Source: Sternotherus odoratus
Taxonomy: Eukaryota > Chordata > Testudines > Kinosternidae
DNA: 64,000 nt
Reading direction: 5' to 3'
Assembly (NCBI GenBank): GCA_032164245.1
Contig: JAVMKO010000006.1
Coordinates: 39,768,319 to 39,832,318 of the forward strand
Numbering within the stretch: the first letter of the stretch is position 1; each line of letters opens with the position of its first letter. The notes below the pieces were generated by a model, which was given only the letters and a program-made list of their open reading frames with translations, had not been told where the DNA came from and made no database searches. This document shows positions 1 to 10,687 of the stretch, one piece after another. The position numbers and the translations under genes were made by a program.

Positions 1-1257
1 TGGTGTGCTCTTCTACTTTCCCTGCTGTCTGGCTGCTGGTAAGTAGCAGACAGTAAATTTGCCTCTGCCTCCCAGCCCGCCATAAACGTTTCCCCCTTGC
101 TCTCACAGAGATTGTGGAGCACAGAGCAAACAGCAGTAACAATGGGGATATTTCTCTCGCGGTTGTCTGAGCGAATCAGTAAGGAACGCCATCTCCCCTT
201 CAGATGGCCAAATGCACACTCTACGGCCATTCTGCACTTGCTCAGCCTGTAGTTGAACAGCTCCAGACCCCTGTCCAGGGCTCCTGTGTAGGGCTTCATA
301 AGCCAGGGCATTAGGGGGTAGGCTGGGTCCCCAATGAGAACGATCGGCATTTCCACCCCCCCCCCCCATGGAAATTTTCTGGTCGGGGAAGAAATTGCCT
401 TGCTGCAGCTGTCTAAAAAGCCCAGAGTTCCTGAACACACGAGTGTCATGAAGCTTTCCCGGCCAGCCCACGTACAGGTCGATGAAACGTCCCTTGTGGT
501 CAACCACTGCTTGCATGACCATTGAATAATATCCCTTCCGCTTTCTGTACTCGGCGGCCTCGTGGTCCGGTGCCAGGATAGGGATACGAGTCCCATCTAT
601 AGCCCCACCACGGTTAGGGAATCCCATGGCGGCAAAGCCATCTATTCTAGCTTGCAGGTTTCCGAGGTTTATAACCCTGGGTAGCAGCTGCTCGACGATT
701 GCCCTACTTACTTGCATCACAGCAAAGCCCACTGTAGACCTACCCACCCCAAACTGATTCGCGACTGACCGGTAGCTGTCTGGCGTTGCAAGCTTCCAGA
801 GGGCTATCGCCACTTGCTTCTCAACTGTGAGGGCCGCCCTCATTCTGGTACTCTCGCACCAGAGGGCCGGGGACAGCAAGTCACAAAGTTCCATGAACGT
901 GCCCTTTCGCATGCAGAAGTTTCTGAGCCATTGGGAGTCATCCCAGATCCGCAGCACTATGCGATCCCACCAGTCCGTGCTTGTTTCCCTGGCCCAGAAT
1001 CGGTGTTCGATGGCATGAGCCTGCCCCATTGCCACCAAATTTGTCAGATTGTCAGTCGCCCCACTTCCAAAAACGTCAGTGTCCCCGTCCCTGCTGTGCA
1101 CGTCCTGGTCCATCTCCTCCTCACTGTCGTCGGGTTCCAGAAAGCGCAGTTGTCCACGGATCACATTCCTCTGAAGACGGTACAGCATGAAATCCGCAAC
1201 CGTGATCGAGGTCCTCACAACGGCCATTACTGCAGCCGTGGCATCAGCGGGCTCCAT
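1..1257 (-). pseudogene. Harbinger (PIF/HARBI1-like) DDE transposase, frameshifted
   Basis: DDE transposase of a PIF/Harbinger DNA transposon, which cuts and pastes its own element at 3-bp targets. The uninterrupted part starts at an ATG ending at 1257. It has a helix-turn-helix-like stretch at about residues 161-176 (SYRSVANQFGVGRSTV), the first catalytic Asp in GGAIDGTRIPI (D221) and the second in KLHDTRVF (D271). A run of 12 C at 356-367 shifts the frame, so the 384-residue frame ends in unrelated sequence at 103. The family's third acidic residue is in the next frame (context AVECAFGHLKGRW, Glu codon at 219-221), and that frame stays open to the window edge. Either the copy is dead or the C-run length is a sequencing error. 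A domesticated HARBI1 host gene is unlikely because transposon termini lie beside it and host HARBI1 is not expected here. Confidence 0.85.
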
Positions 1258-1608
1258 GCTTGCAGTGCTATGGCGTTAGCGCGGCGCAGAGAAAGGGCGC
1301 GAATTATGGGATGCCTACCCACAGTGCACCGCTCGTAATGGGGGTCGGCGGCGCAGAAAAAGGGCGCGAAATTTGGAAATGCCTACCCATAGTGCAGCAC
1401 TCGAAATGGTGCCTGCTGGGGGCTCCGGGAACTGTGGGATAGGTAGCCACAGTGCAACGCTCGTTATGTCAACGCTTGCAAAAGTTGTGCGGACAGACAC
1501 TGTCGACTTGCTGTGCTTAGTGGGGACACACAAAATCGACTGTATACAGTCTGCTTTACAAAATCGAATCAAAGGAAATCGACCTACTGCTGTAGTGAAG
1601 ACATACCC
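1..1608 (-). mobile_element. Harbinger DNA transposon, partial (one terminus in window)
   Basis: The transposase is followed on its 5' side by about 350 bp of non-coding DNA. That DNA ends in GTGAAGACATACCC (1595-1608) and then TAA at 1609-1611, the expected 3-bp target of PIF/Harbinger. Read from the element's own end the terminus is GGGTATGTCTTCAC. The other end lies left of the window. Within the 5' leader, two imperfect copies of a motif with GGCGCAGA..AAAGGGCGCGAA (about 1282-1305 and 1349-1373) look like subterminal repeats, possible transposase-binding sites. Confidence 0.75.
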
Positions 1609-1621
1609 TAAGACTGTAGAT

Positions 1622-1932
1622 CAGGGGTTGGCAACCTTTCAGAAGTGGCGTGCCAAGTCTTCATTTATTCACTCTTAATTTAAGGTTTCATGTTCCAGTA
1701 ATACATTTTAACGTTTTTAGAAGGTTTCTTTCTATGAGTCTATAAAATATAACTAAACTATTGTTGTATGTAAAGTAAATAAGGTTTGTAAAATGTTTAA
1801 GAAGCTCCATTTAAAATTAAATTAAAATGCATAGCCCCCCGGTATGGTGGGCAGGACCCGGCCAGTGTGAGTGCCACTGAAAATCAGCTCGTGTGCCACC
1901 TACGCATATGTGCCAGAGGTTACCTACCCCTG
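1622..1932. mobile_element. Non-autonomous hAT element (MITE), 311 bp
   Basis: Terminal inverted repeats begin CAGGGGTTGGCAACCT at the left and, read inward from the right, CAGGGGTAGGTAACCTCTGGC. Flanking 8-mers CTGTAGAT (1614-1621) and CTGTTGAT (1933-1940) match at 7 of 8 positions, as expected for an aged hAT target-site duplication. The interior is AT-rich and non-coding. The element sits 11 bp right of the Harbinger terminus. Confidence 0.85.
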
Positions 1933-1940
1933 CTGTTGAT

Positions 1941-3336
1941 GTATATACATGCTCTTGAGTCACTTTATATCTGGAAAATATATGCCTTAAATGGTAGTTT
2001 TTGTTCACACCTTGTATTTCTGCTGAAGTATTATAGTTTTCAGTGCATAAACAGAAGCAGTGCCTGGGGACTTTGTCATTCAACTCCCACTTGATGTTAA
2101 TTTAGTCATGTGACTCCTGTTATTACACACTGTTTTGAACATTATCATACACTGCTTTAAACATTTCATTCTTGGATTTCAGCTACACCCCAAAATGAAT
2201 CCTCTCTTTTATTGCATCTCTTTTGGAGATATATATTAGCATGAAAAAAAACAGCCAGAAGCCAGTTGGCTAAATAATTAGTAGGTAAAAGGAGGTTATA
2301 AATCTTGGAGGAAAAAAGCCTTATAATGGCCACTGTTATCTGGGATGTTCTTATAAAAATCCAGAATAATACACTCTTTCCACTTTAACCGTATTGGGGT
2401 AAAACAATTTCTATATTTAATAGTGAATTTATGAGCGAGTTTTGTTCTGTTCATAAATTAAAAAATAAGTGCATAGATGTCACTTATGTTGTACCATGTT
2501 TGGTGTGAATGCTTAAATGTTGGTTAAAAAAAACACAGAAGTTGGGTATCTAATTTTAATACACTTAACTATTTTTATATAGTAGTTTTGGTTTTCTCTT
2601 AGTACTATGAAAATCAGAGTTTTCAGTACTGATTTCTTTTTCCCTTTCAATTTAGCAAACAGTTGACAAATAATGTGTATATATAGTACACAAACTTATT
2701 TTTTCTTGGCAACATTGTAGAGGATTTTAAAGAAGTGATTTGGAATTCAGAGGACATTTTAAAAGAAGGTATTGTAGATCAGATTTGAGACTGTTGACAC
2801 GATGCCTTTAAATCACCAAATTAGAAGATAGTGTATAACAATTCCAGGAAACAAGAATTGTACTGTAACCAGATAAAATTGTCATTCAGATTAAAGAACA
2901 TACTGAGAATAATGTCCAAATAATCTTCTTAACCAAAGAAGCAGTGAACTTAATCCCATTTATAGTCTAGGAAGTGCACTAAGAAGTATGAGTGTGAACT
3001 CTTAGTAAACCCTTTGGCTCTATTCTCTTAAATGGATGAAAGTCACCAGTACTTAGTTTTGTTTTCATTAATGTGAATACTGAAATGTTTGGCTATAATG
3101 GAATCACTACAAAATACTCTGTTAGTGTCTGGGCACTGCTGCATGAGTCAGAATGATACATTACATCGGCTTAATTGATCCAAGTGCGTACCTTTCCTTT
3201 GTGAAGATAAGTTTTGATAAAACAAAAGCGTTGTCCTTCAGGAAGGACCAATTGAACTGCAGGCTTTTTCGCAATTAAATCCTTTACTGAAATTAATAAA
3301 TATTCATGGTAAAGCACAGGTAACTAAAATATAATA
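1941..3336. other. AT-rich intronic or intergenic DNA, no gene recognised
   Basis: Unique-looking AT-rich sequence upstream of the first recognised exon of gene 1, probably an upstream intron. One short stretch (2721-2768) has splice-like borders and an open frame but its phase does not fit the next exon, so it is not called. No repeat termini or RNA genes were seen. Confidence 0.4.
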
Positions 3337-4103
3337 AAAAGAATGAGGAGTACTTGTGGCACATTAGAGACTAACAAGTTTATTTGGGCATAAGTTTTTG
3401 TGAGCTGGAACCCACTTCATCAGATGCATGGAGTGGAACATGCAATATGTGTGTATGTATATGTATATAATATATATGTGTGTATATATATATAGAGAGA
3501 GAGCAGTTTCTGTACATTCAGAGACTGTACACAAGAATAAATGGACACATCTGACATCAGGAATCCTAACATTTTAAAAAAACAGTAAAACAGTTTAATC
3601 TTTCTGGTCACTCAGTAACAGACTTAAAAGTGGCAATTCTTCAACAAAAAAAACTTCAAAAACCGACTCAAACGAGAAACTGCTGAACTGGAATTAATTT
3701 GCAAACTGGACACCATCAAATTAGGCTTGAATAAAGACTGGGAGTGGCTGGGCATTACAGAAACTGCAATCTATTGCCCCATGTTAAGTATCCCCTTACT
3801 TTTACTCACACCTTCTTGTCAGTTGTCTGAAATGGGCCATCCTGATTATCCCTGCAAAATATTTTTTCCTGCTGATAATGGCTCATCTTAATTGATTAGC
3901 CACATAAAGTTGATATGGCAAGCTCCACCTCTTCATGTTCTCTGTGTGTGTGCATTTTCCTATTGTATATTCCACTCTATGCATCCGATGAAGTGGGTTC
4001 TAGCCCACAAAAGCTTATGCCCAAATAAACGTGTTAGTCTCTAAGGTGCCAAAGTACTCCTTGTTCATTTTCCGGATACAAACTTAACACAGCTACTACT
4101 CTG
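3337..4103 (+). mobile_element. Penelope-like element, 5'-truncated, inverted ends, 12-bp TSD
   Basis: Left end (about 3341-3440) and right end (about 3970-4103) are inverted copies of each other: CCCACTTCATCAGATGCAT at the left and ATGCATCCGATGAAGTGGG at the right. Between them (about 3610-3750) is decayed + strand coding for the C-terminal part of a GIY-YIG endonuclease region, recognised by comparison with the copy at 59871-60695. The 3' end GCTACTACTCTG is followed by TAAAATATAATA (4104-4115). The same 12-mer occurs at 3325-3336, giving a perfect target-site duplication. Confidence 0.8.
3446..3502. repeat. TG/TA simple repeat inside Penelope-like element
   Basis: Alternating purine-pyrimidine tract of TGTGTATG, TATATA and TGTATATA units ending in GAGAGAGA. 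It creates a spurious tyrosine-rich minus-strand reading frame across 3420-3611. Confidence 0.7.
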
Positions 4104-4415
4104 TAAAATATAATAGTAATTTCTTAAATCTTGTGGCATTCAATGATCAAGATCAAAGGTACAAGTAGATGTCACATTTTTATTTAATATACATAATTAA
4201 ATACTGTAATTACTGAGGAAATAAAACTGACTCCTTTAACACACATGCTAGTGAGTTCATTTCGATATTACTCAATATGAATTGTATACCTTTTTATGAT
4301 CTGTAGAAGATGTTGGCAACAGATACTGTGCTCTATTGACAGACCATGTCTATTAGAAAGCTGGCTATCTTCTTCTAAGTTAACTTTTACGTATGTACAA
4401 TTATTTCTCCTTCAG

Positions 4416-4522
4416 GTGTTTCATTCAGACATCTGTACTCAGGCCTCACTCCTTCAAAATGCTGATGTTGTTGTAATGAATAATGTCTTTGAATATTTTC
4501 TTGACAGACTGGAACAGGCCAG
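4416..4522 (+). CDS. Unrecognised host gene, third-last coding exon (methyltransferase-like?)
   Basis: Exon preceded by a pyrimidine-rich acceptor (TTATTTCTCCTTCAG) and followed by AG|GTATGTGT, a strong donor. It encodes VFHSDICTQASLLQNADVVV followed by MNNVFEYFLDRLEQA and two bases of an Arg codon. The exon is 107 bp and ends in phase 2. The strand-like ADVVVM with NNVFEYF resembles motif IV of class I S-adenosylmethionine-dependent methyltransferases, where an acidic or Asn residue follows a hydrophobic strand. That is fold-level inference only; I do not recognise the family. The two downstream exons join it without breaking phase, which is the main reason to trust it. Earlier exons were not found in the window and may lie to its left or be missed. 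Confidence 0.75.
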
Positions 4523-5909
4523 GTATGTGTCCAAACAAGTAATCAGTTTCTTTGCCAGTGGATTTAACATGCAAGTTATAAAAAAAAATCCTTTATATTC
4601 TGCTTTTTGAAGTTACACACATAATTTGTATTAGAAAAATGTATTTTAAAATGCCTGTACTTGATTTAGTCAGATTTAGCAGCTAGAACTTAAAGGCAGT
4701 CATTAGTTTTAAAATCTACTAAAAGCTTTTTCTCTTAGTTCCACCAAAATGTTTCTTAGAACATTTGCACTAATCTGTTAAAATAGGATACTGTCTTTAT
4801 AGGAAATAATTAAGTGGTCTTGAATTGCTTTAACAACATAAATATTAAAATCTGTAACAAAATAACAAGAGGGTCCTCTATCAAACCTGTGGATTACAAA
4901 AGGGCTATAAATATGTATTCACACTGCAAATTACAGTTACTAGTGATATTTCAAACATGAAATCCTCTAGGGAAAGCTGTAAAAGGAAATGGCATGGTTA
5001 AGATTACACCTGTGTTCTTTGAGACACACTTATGCCTTTAAGCCAATAATCTTTAATGCTTAAGGCAAGTAATGTTGCGCAACAAGCTTAAGAAAGAATG
5101 AGGTTTGCAGAGTGATGGAAACTATATTCTTCTTAGTCGATATTACTGTTATGTGAAATGATCTGACTTGTAAAATCAGGAAAAAGTAATGCTGGAGAAT
5201 AATATCTAGAATACTGTGATTATGTTAATTTACCTCCAAAGTATTTTGTCACCATTGCAGCATAGTGATATGAAGAGAAACTTGTGGCCATAGGGAATAA
5301 CAAAGTGAGTGAGGACTAGCCTCTCGCCTCTCGAGACCAGAGTTCAAACTCTTATTTGAGTCACAAATTAAGTTGTCTGGCGTTTCATCCTAGTTTAGAG
5401 TGGATATTTGGTGGACTATCCCCAAAAAAACAGTCTTGGACATAACAGGCAGCCTCTCAGGGTCCAGATTGGAGCAGCAAGTGTGTTTAATGTTATGGGT
5501 AAGGTATGTTAGAAGAGTCAAGTGAGGAACATTACATAATCTCTGCCCTCAATACAGGCCACTGACTGAACTATTCATTCTTCTCTCTTTTGAGCACCAG
5601 TTAAACTTAATTTTAAAAAGGAAAAGAGACAACCTATTTCAAAAATAAAACTCCAAAGCCAAATAATCCCTCTGATCTGCATGAGTAGCTTCCATTGGTG
5701 TTAATGGTTGGTCCACACACAGACGTACAGTAAGATATGAACAGTGACTTTATACTAAAGCACAAATGGCAAATCTTTAAAGTCAATCTACTTCTGATCA
5801 CTAAATTATCAGTGTTAAATTCATTTTATATTAAATGTGTTTCTTTCGCTACAAACAGGCAATCTTTTGATCTTTAAATACTATCTTTGGATTTTAAAAT
5901 GTATTTCAG
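4523..5909 (+). other. Intron of the unrecognised gene
   Basis: Runs from donor GTATGTGT to an acceptor ending in GTATTTCAG. AT-rich, with no recognised repeat element, RNA gene or coding exon inside. Confidence 0.6.
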
Positions 5910-6000
5910 AGCCTGGGAATTTATCAGTCATAATGTGAGGAAAAAAGGATCATTATTAGTGACAGTCCCAAGCCTTGAAGAATCTATCTCAAGCCTACAG
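5910..6000 (+). CDS. Unrecognised host gene, second-last coding exon
   Basis: The first base completes the split Arg codon of the preceding exon, then AWEFISHNVRKKGSLLVTVP and SLEESISSLQ follow, ending exactly on a codon boundary before GTTCGTGG. At 91 bp the exon is 1 + 90, which fits phase 2 in and phase 0 out. The order 'helix, NVRKKG turn, SLLVTVPS strand' is what the region after motif IV of class I methyltransferases looks like (post-helix E and strand 6). The following intron contains a 6-kb DIRS retrotransposon starting 93 bp after this donor. Confidence 0.75.
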
Positions 6001-6108
6001 GTTCGTGGTTCTTTTTCAAATAGTTTTATCTGACTAATTTTTCTTACTCTTCATGAAGGTATTGTTATAGTGAGTCAGTATGCATTCAAATAGTTATTCT
6101 TCTTTGAG

Positions 6109-6281
6109 TGATTGCTCATATGCATTCCAGTTAGGTGTGCTCGCGCCGCGGGCACAATTGTTGGAAGATTTTTCCCCTAGCAACAGGCTGGGTCGACCAG
6201 GGAGCCCCCTGGAGTGGCGCTGTTATGGTGCCGCATAAATACCTCTGGGACCCAGCCCCTCCCTCAGTTCCTTCTTACCGC
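6109..6281 (+). repeat. DIRS left inverted terminal repeat
   Basis: Matches the reverse complement of about 11871-12040 almost base for base, including GGTCGACCAGGGAGCCCCCT and the CGCCGCGGGCACAATTGT segment. The outer 16 bp (6093-6108) differ from the outer right end, as usual for DIRS elements, and are instead represented in the internal complementary region. Confidence 0.88.
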
Positions 6282-6445
6282 CAGTGTAAGTTGTTGGAAC
6301 TTTGGAGTTCTGCTTTCAGCGACCTCCATTTCTCCTAGCTTTCTTGTGTAGATTAGTTGTTGATTGTTCTTTCTATAGTTAATAGTTGTAGTTAGTATAG
6401 TAGTTAAGGGCAGGGAGGTCTCCTCCCCTGCCCACCCGGGGCTTT

Positions 6446-8773
6446 ATGCCTCCTAAGACTCCGGGATTCAAACCCTGTGCAAAGTGTGGGAAGCCTATGC
6501 CAGTTGGCGACCCACACGGAGACTGCCTTAAGTGCCTCGGAGAGGCTCACCTGGTCGAGAAGTGCAGGATTTGCAAGAGCTTCAAACCTCGCACCAAAAA
6601 AGACAGTCTCGCCTCCGGCAAATCTTAATGGAGGCAGCTCTTGCTCTGGCACCGGAGCCGGGTAAGGCTCCGGTGCCCGCTCAAAAGGAGGCGCCCACCA
6701 GACTGTCGGCCCCGGGGCCCAGACCGAAGCCTCGGCACCGGTCACACTCCCCAGCCCACAAAGAGAGGTCCAAGACGGCCGTCGCGGCACCGGCAACTCC
6801 GCCGAGCGTCCCGTGGGGGAGCGTTCAGGGCAGCAGCTGCCGGCACCGTTGACTCTGGCGCCGATTCAGGCCCCGTTGAGTCCGGTGCGGGTGAGCTCGC
6901 CTCTTAGAGTGCCGGCACAGTAGCAGCTCCTGCCATCCACTCCGGAGACCTTTGCTGCTGCGAGGGAGCTGATCACTCTGACAGCCTCCCCGGTGACCCA
7001 GAGACCGGTACAATCTAGAGGCAAGCCGCCCATGATTGCACCTGCGGTCCCCTCCGTAAGACTCTCGGAGTCCTGGCACCGGTCGATCTCCAGGCGCCGA
7101 TCGTACTCCCGGCGCCGGTCGCAGTCTCTGCACCGCTCAGCTTCGAGACCACGTTCCAGGACTCGCTGTAGATTCCGGCACCGCTCCCAGTCTCGCCGCC
7201 GTTCACCATCTAGGTGCCGGTCGTACTCCCGGCGCCGCTCTCCGAGCCGGCACCGGTCACCATCCCGGCACCGGTCACCATCAAAGAGGCGGTCTCCATA
7301 CCGGCACCGGTCACCCCGGCACCGGTCTCCGAGCCGGCACCGCTCTCCATCCCAGTACCGATCTCCAAGTCGGTACTGTTCCAGGAGCCGACACCGCTCC
7401 CGCTCCGGACGTCGAGAACCTGCCCGGTCCCGATCTCGGCATGGTTCTCCATCCATGCAGCAGCAATTCGCGGGCTCGGCGCCCCCATGGCCCTCTTCAT
7501 CGGCCTTGCCTCGCTCCATGCAGGGTCAGCAGGTTGCGGCACAGCATTGGCCAGGCCGGGATCCATCGAGCTGGCCCACCTGGGCACCTTGGACATACCA
7601 ACAGGCTCAAGGGGCCCCGTCTGCCGTTGCTTCATTGGAGCCCGGTGTACCGGAGGCGTCCATCAGTCGCCCACCTGTCGGCGGAGCGGACGGCGCAGCC
7701 GCGGGGTCATCATCAGCTGCACCTCTCCAGCAGGACGTACCCTCGTGCCCTGCTGAACCGGAGCAGTATTCCGCCTCTTCTCCGGACGAGGCGGTGGTGG
7801 GCACGTCATCGTCTAGTAGTCCACCAACTGTGGACTTGTCCGCCCATCAGACCCTGTAGAAAGCAGTGGCCAAGGGCATGAACCTCCCTATTGAGGAGAT
7901 GGTTGACTTCGAGGACCCAGTTGCGGACATTTTGTCCAAGGGCGGACCGACCAGGGTGGCACTTCCTTTTATTAATACTATTAAAAGGTCTATGGCCACC
8001 ATCTGGCAGACAATGGTCTCCATTCCACCCACAGCTAAAGGGGTGGAAAGGAGGTACTTTGTTCCGGCCAAGGACTATGAATATCTGTATGTCCACCCTC
8101 AGCCTTCCTCCTTAGTGGTGGACTCTGTAAATGAGCGCCACGGGCAGCAAGCCCCGGCCCCCAAGGCAAAAGAGGCCAAAAAGCTGGACCTTTTGGGGAG
8201 GAAGGTGCGGGTGGGCTACAGCTCAGGGTGGCCAACCAGCAGGCCCTCCTGAGCAGACACACATATGACACTCTGAACTCATTCGGCAAGTTCGAGAGTG
8301 TTGTTCCCCCTGAAGCCAAGCAGGAATTTAAGACCTTTGTCCAACAGGGCAAGGACGTGGCCAAAATTTCCCTGCAGGCGGCCCTGGACTCGGCCGACTC
8401 CGCAGCCAGAACGGTTGCGTCGGGGGTCACTCTAAGGCGTAGTGTGTGGCTGCAGTTCTCCAACCTCCCCACAGAGATGCAGCACACCATACAGGACCTT
8501 CCTTTCGAGGCCGAAGGTCTCTTCTCTGAGACCACGGATACACGCCTGCAAACTTTTAAGGACAAAAGAGTGACCCTCAAAACTCTGGGTCTCAAAACTC
8601 TGCATACCCCGGTTACCCAGAGAAGGCCTTTCCAACCCCCAAGGAGGCGGTTTTATTCCCCCTCCTCGCCCGCCCCAAGACTTCTTCCAACGAAGGGAGC
8701 GTGGCAACTGCCGTCGCTCCTCATCACAGCAGGTGGGCAAGCAACAGCCCCCAAAACCCTCCCAGGGCCCTAA
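6446..8773 (+). pseudogene. DIRS Gag-like region with CxxC motifs and RS repeats, broken
   Basis: Starts with a 60-residue frame carrying paired cysteines (PCAKCGKPM, DCLKCLGEAH, EKCRICKSF), a zinc-binding arrangement. A shift then leads to a frame (6993-7859) whose residues about 27-150 are almost pure arginine/serine repeats. After a TAG at 7857-7859 the same frame resumes with MNLPIEEMVDFEDPVADIL, and another shift leads to 8228-8773 (ANQQALLSRHTYDTLNSFGK). The last two blocks resemble the DIRS Gag domain from which the mammalian LAP2-alpha-specific region is known to derive. At least two frame changes and one stop mean no single Gag protein is encoded. Confidence 0.75.
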
Positions 8774-8779
8774 GCCCAA

Positions 8780-10687
8780 CTTTTGAAGGTGCGCCCGAGG
8801 GCAGAGCACCAGTCGGACACCTGGATCCTCCCTTCCGCGATAGTCTGTCCCACTTCCTCTGTGCCTGGTCAGACATTACATCGGACCAGTGGGTCCTCCG
8901 CACGGTGGAGCCGGGATATTTGCTCCAGCTTTCCTCTACCCCTCCCTCCCACCCTTCCTCCCCGTCCCTCTTCAGGGACCCCTCTCACGAGCAACTCCTC
9001 GTACAGGAGGTGAGGTCGCTCCTCTCGCTGGGAGCCATCTAGCCTGTCCCAGAGGAGTTCAGAGGGAAGGGGTTCTACTCCTGCTACTTCCTCATCCCCA
9101 AGGAGAAAGGGGGCCTACGGCCCATCCTAGACCTACGCGGACTCAACAGCCACATGGCCAAGTTCAAGTTCCGCATGGTCTCCTTGGGCACCATCATTTC
9201 CTCTCTGGATCCCGGAGATTGGTTCGCTGCCCTCTATATGAAGGACGCTTACTTTCATATTGCCATAAAGCCCTCCCACAGACGTTACCTCCGTTTCCTT
9301 GTGGCAGTGGAACATTACCAGTTTGCTGTCCTACGCTTTGGCCTGTCCACTGCACCCAGGGTCTTTACCAAGTGCATGGCGGTAGTAGCAGCGTTCTTAC
9401 GCCGCCGCGGGATACATCTCTACCCGTACCTGGACGACTGGCTGATACGGGGCACCTCCAGAGACCAGGTGCGCACGCATGTGCAGCTCGTCATAAACAC
9501 TTTCGGACGCTTGGGGATCCTCCTCAACGAGGGGAAGTCTACCCTGGAGCCGACCCAGAGGATCGAATTCATAAGGGCCCTCCTGGACTCTACCGTGGCA
9601 AGGGCATCTCTCCCACAGCCTCGTTTTCTGGCCATTCAGTCAGCGGTCCGCGACTTACGATCCTTGGCAACGGCTCGGGTGTTCCTCAGCCTACTGGGCC
9701 ACATGGCGGCATGCACACATGTCACCCAGTACACCAGATTGCGGCTGCGCCCGCTTCAGTCCTGGCTTGCGTCGGTCTACAGGCCGAACGTGGACAGCAT
9801 CAACGCCCTTCTCACCATCCCTCAATGCTCTGGCCTGGTGGGAAAATCAGAACATCGTCTGCCAGGGCGTTCCCTTCCTCCCGCCCAGCCCATCCATGTC
9901 CCTAGTGACGGACGCCTCGTCTCTGGGTTGGGGAGCCCACCTCGGCGAACTCAGAACACAGGGCCGCTGGTCGGAGGCCGATCTCCGCCTCCACATCAAC
10001 GTCAGGGAGCTGAGAGCGGTTCGACTAGCATGCCAGGCCTTCAGGAGCACGCTAGCAGGTCACTGTGGAGCGGTGCTAACAGACAACACCACAGCCCAGT
10101 TTTACATCAACAAACAGGGAGGAGCGCGCTCGAACCCTCTTTGCCAGGAAGCGGTTCTCCTTTGGGAGTTTTGCATAGCCCACTCCATTCACCCGGTGGC
10201 CTCTTTCCTCCCGGGAGCCCAGAACACGCTAGCGGACCACCTCAGCAGATCGTTCCTGTCGCACGAGTGGTCCCTCCGGCCAGACGTCATCCGGCCGATC
10301 TTCCTACGGTGCGGGTTTCCCCAGATTGACCTGTTTGCCACTCGGCAGAACAGGAAGTGCCTCCAGTTCTGCTCCTTCCGGGGCAGCTCCCGGGGCTCCC
10401 TAACAGATGCCTTTCTCCTTCCCTGGACAGGCCACTTGCTCTACGCGTTCCCTCCGATCCAACTCCTCCACAAGGTGCTTATCAAGATCAAACGGGACAA
10501 GTCGTGTATGATCCTCATAGCTCCGGCCTGGCCCAGGCAATGCTGGTATGCATCCCTCCTTCAACTGTCCAGGGCCCCTCCCATCAGCCTCCCGCTGTGG
10601 CCAGACCTGTTCTCTCAGGATCACGGTCGCCTACTCCACCCGGACCTGCAGTCCCTGCATCTCACAGCGTGGCTCCTGCATGGCTAA
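8780..10687 (+). pseudogene. DIRS reverse transcriptase and RNase H, broken
   Basis: The RT reads mainly in one frame: a thumbless N-terminal block up to LLSLGAI, a premature TAG at 9040-9042, then FLIPKEKGGLRPILDLRGLN, YMKDAYFHIAI, and the catalytic YLDDWLI (YLDD codons at 9427-9438). Near 9840 the frame changes. The RNase H part follows in the frame 9719-10687, with LVTDASSLGWGAH, INVRELRAV, LTDNTTA and NTLADHLSR supplying the expected acidic residues. The frame ends at 10687, overlapping the recombinase frame. One nonsense codon and one frameshift inactivate this copy. Confidence 0.85.

Noticed and set aside
103..1257. Domesticated HARBI1 host gene
   Set aside because: A transposon terminus with TAA lies 350 bp from the start codon and the frame is broken, so an ordinary Harbinger copy is the simpler reading.
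2721..2768. Possible upstream exon of gene 1 (open frame DFKEVIWNSEDILKE with AG/GT borders)
   Set aside because: It would end in phase 1, while the exon at 4416 must be entered in phase 0, so they cannot be joined directly. No intervening exon was found.
3420..3611. Tyrosine/isoleucine-rich minus-strand frame (63 residues)
   Set aside because: Produced by a TA/TG microsatellite inside the Penelope-like element.
8889..9905. 338-residue + frame in the DIRS element
   Set aside because: Shadow of the RT: the real motifs (YLDD, FLIPKEKGG) are in another frame.
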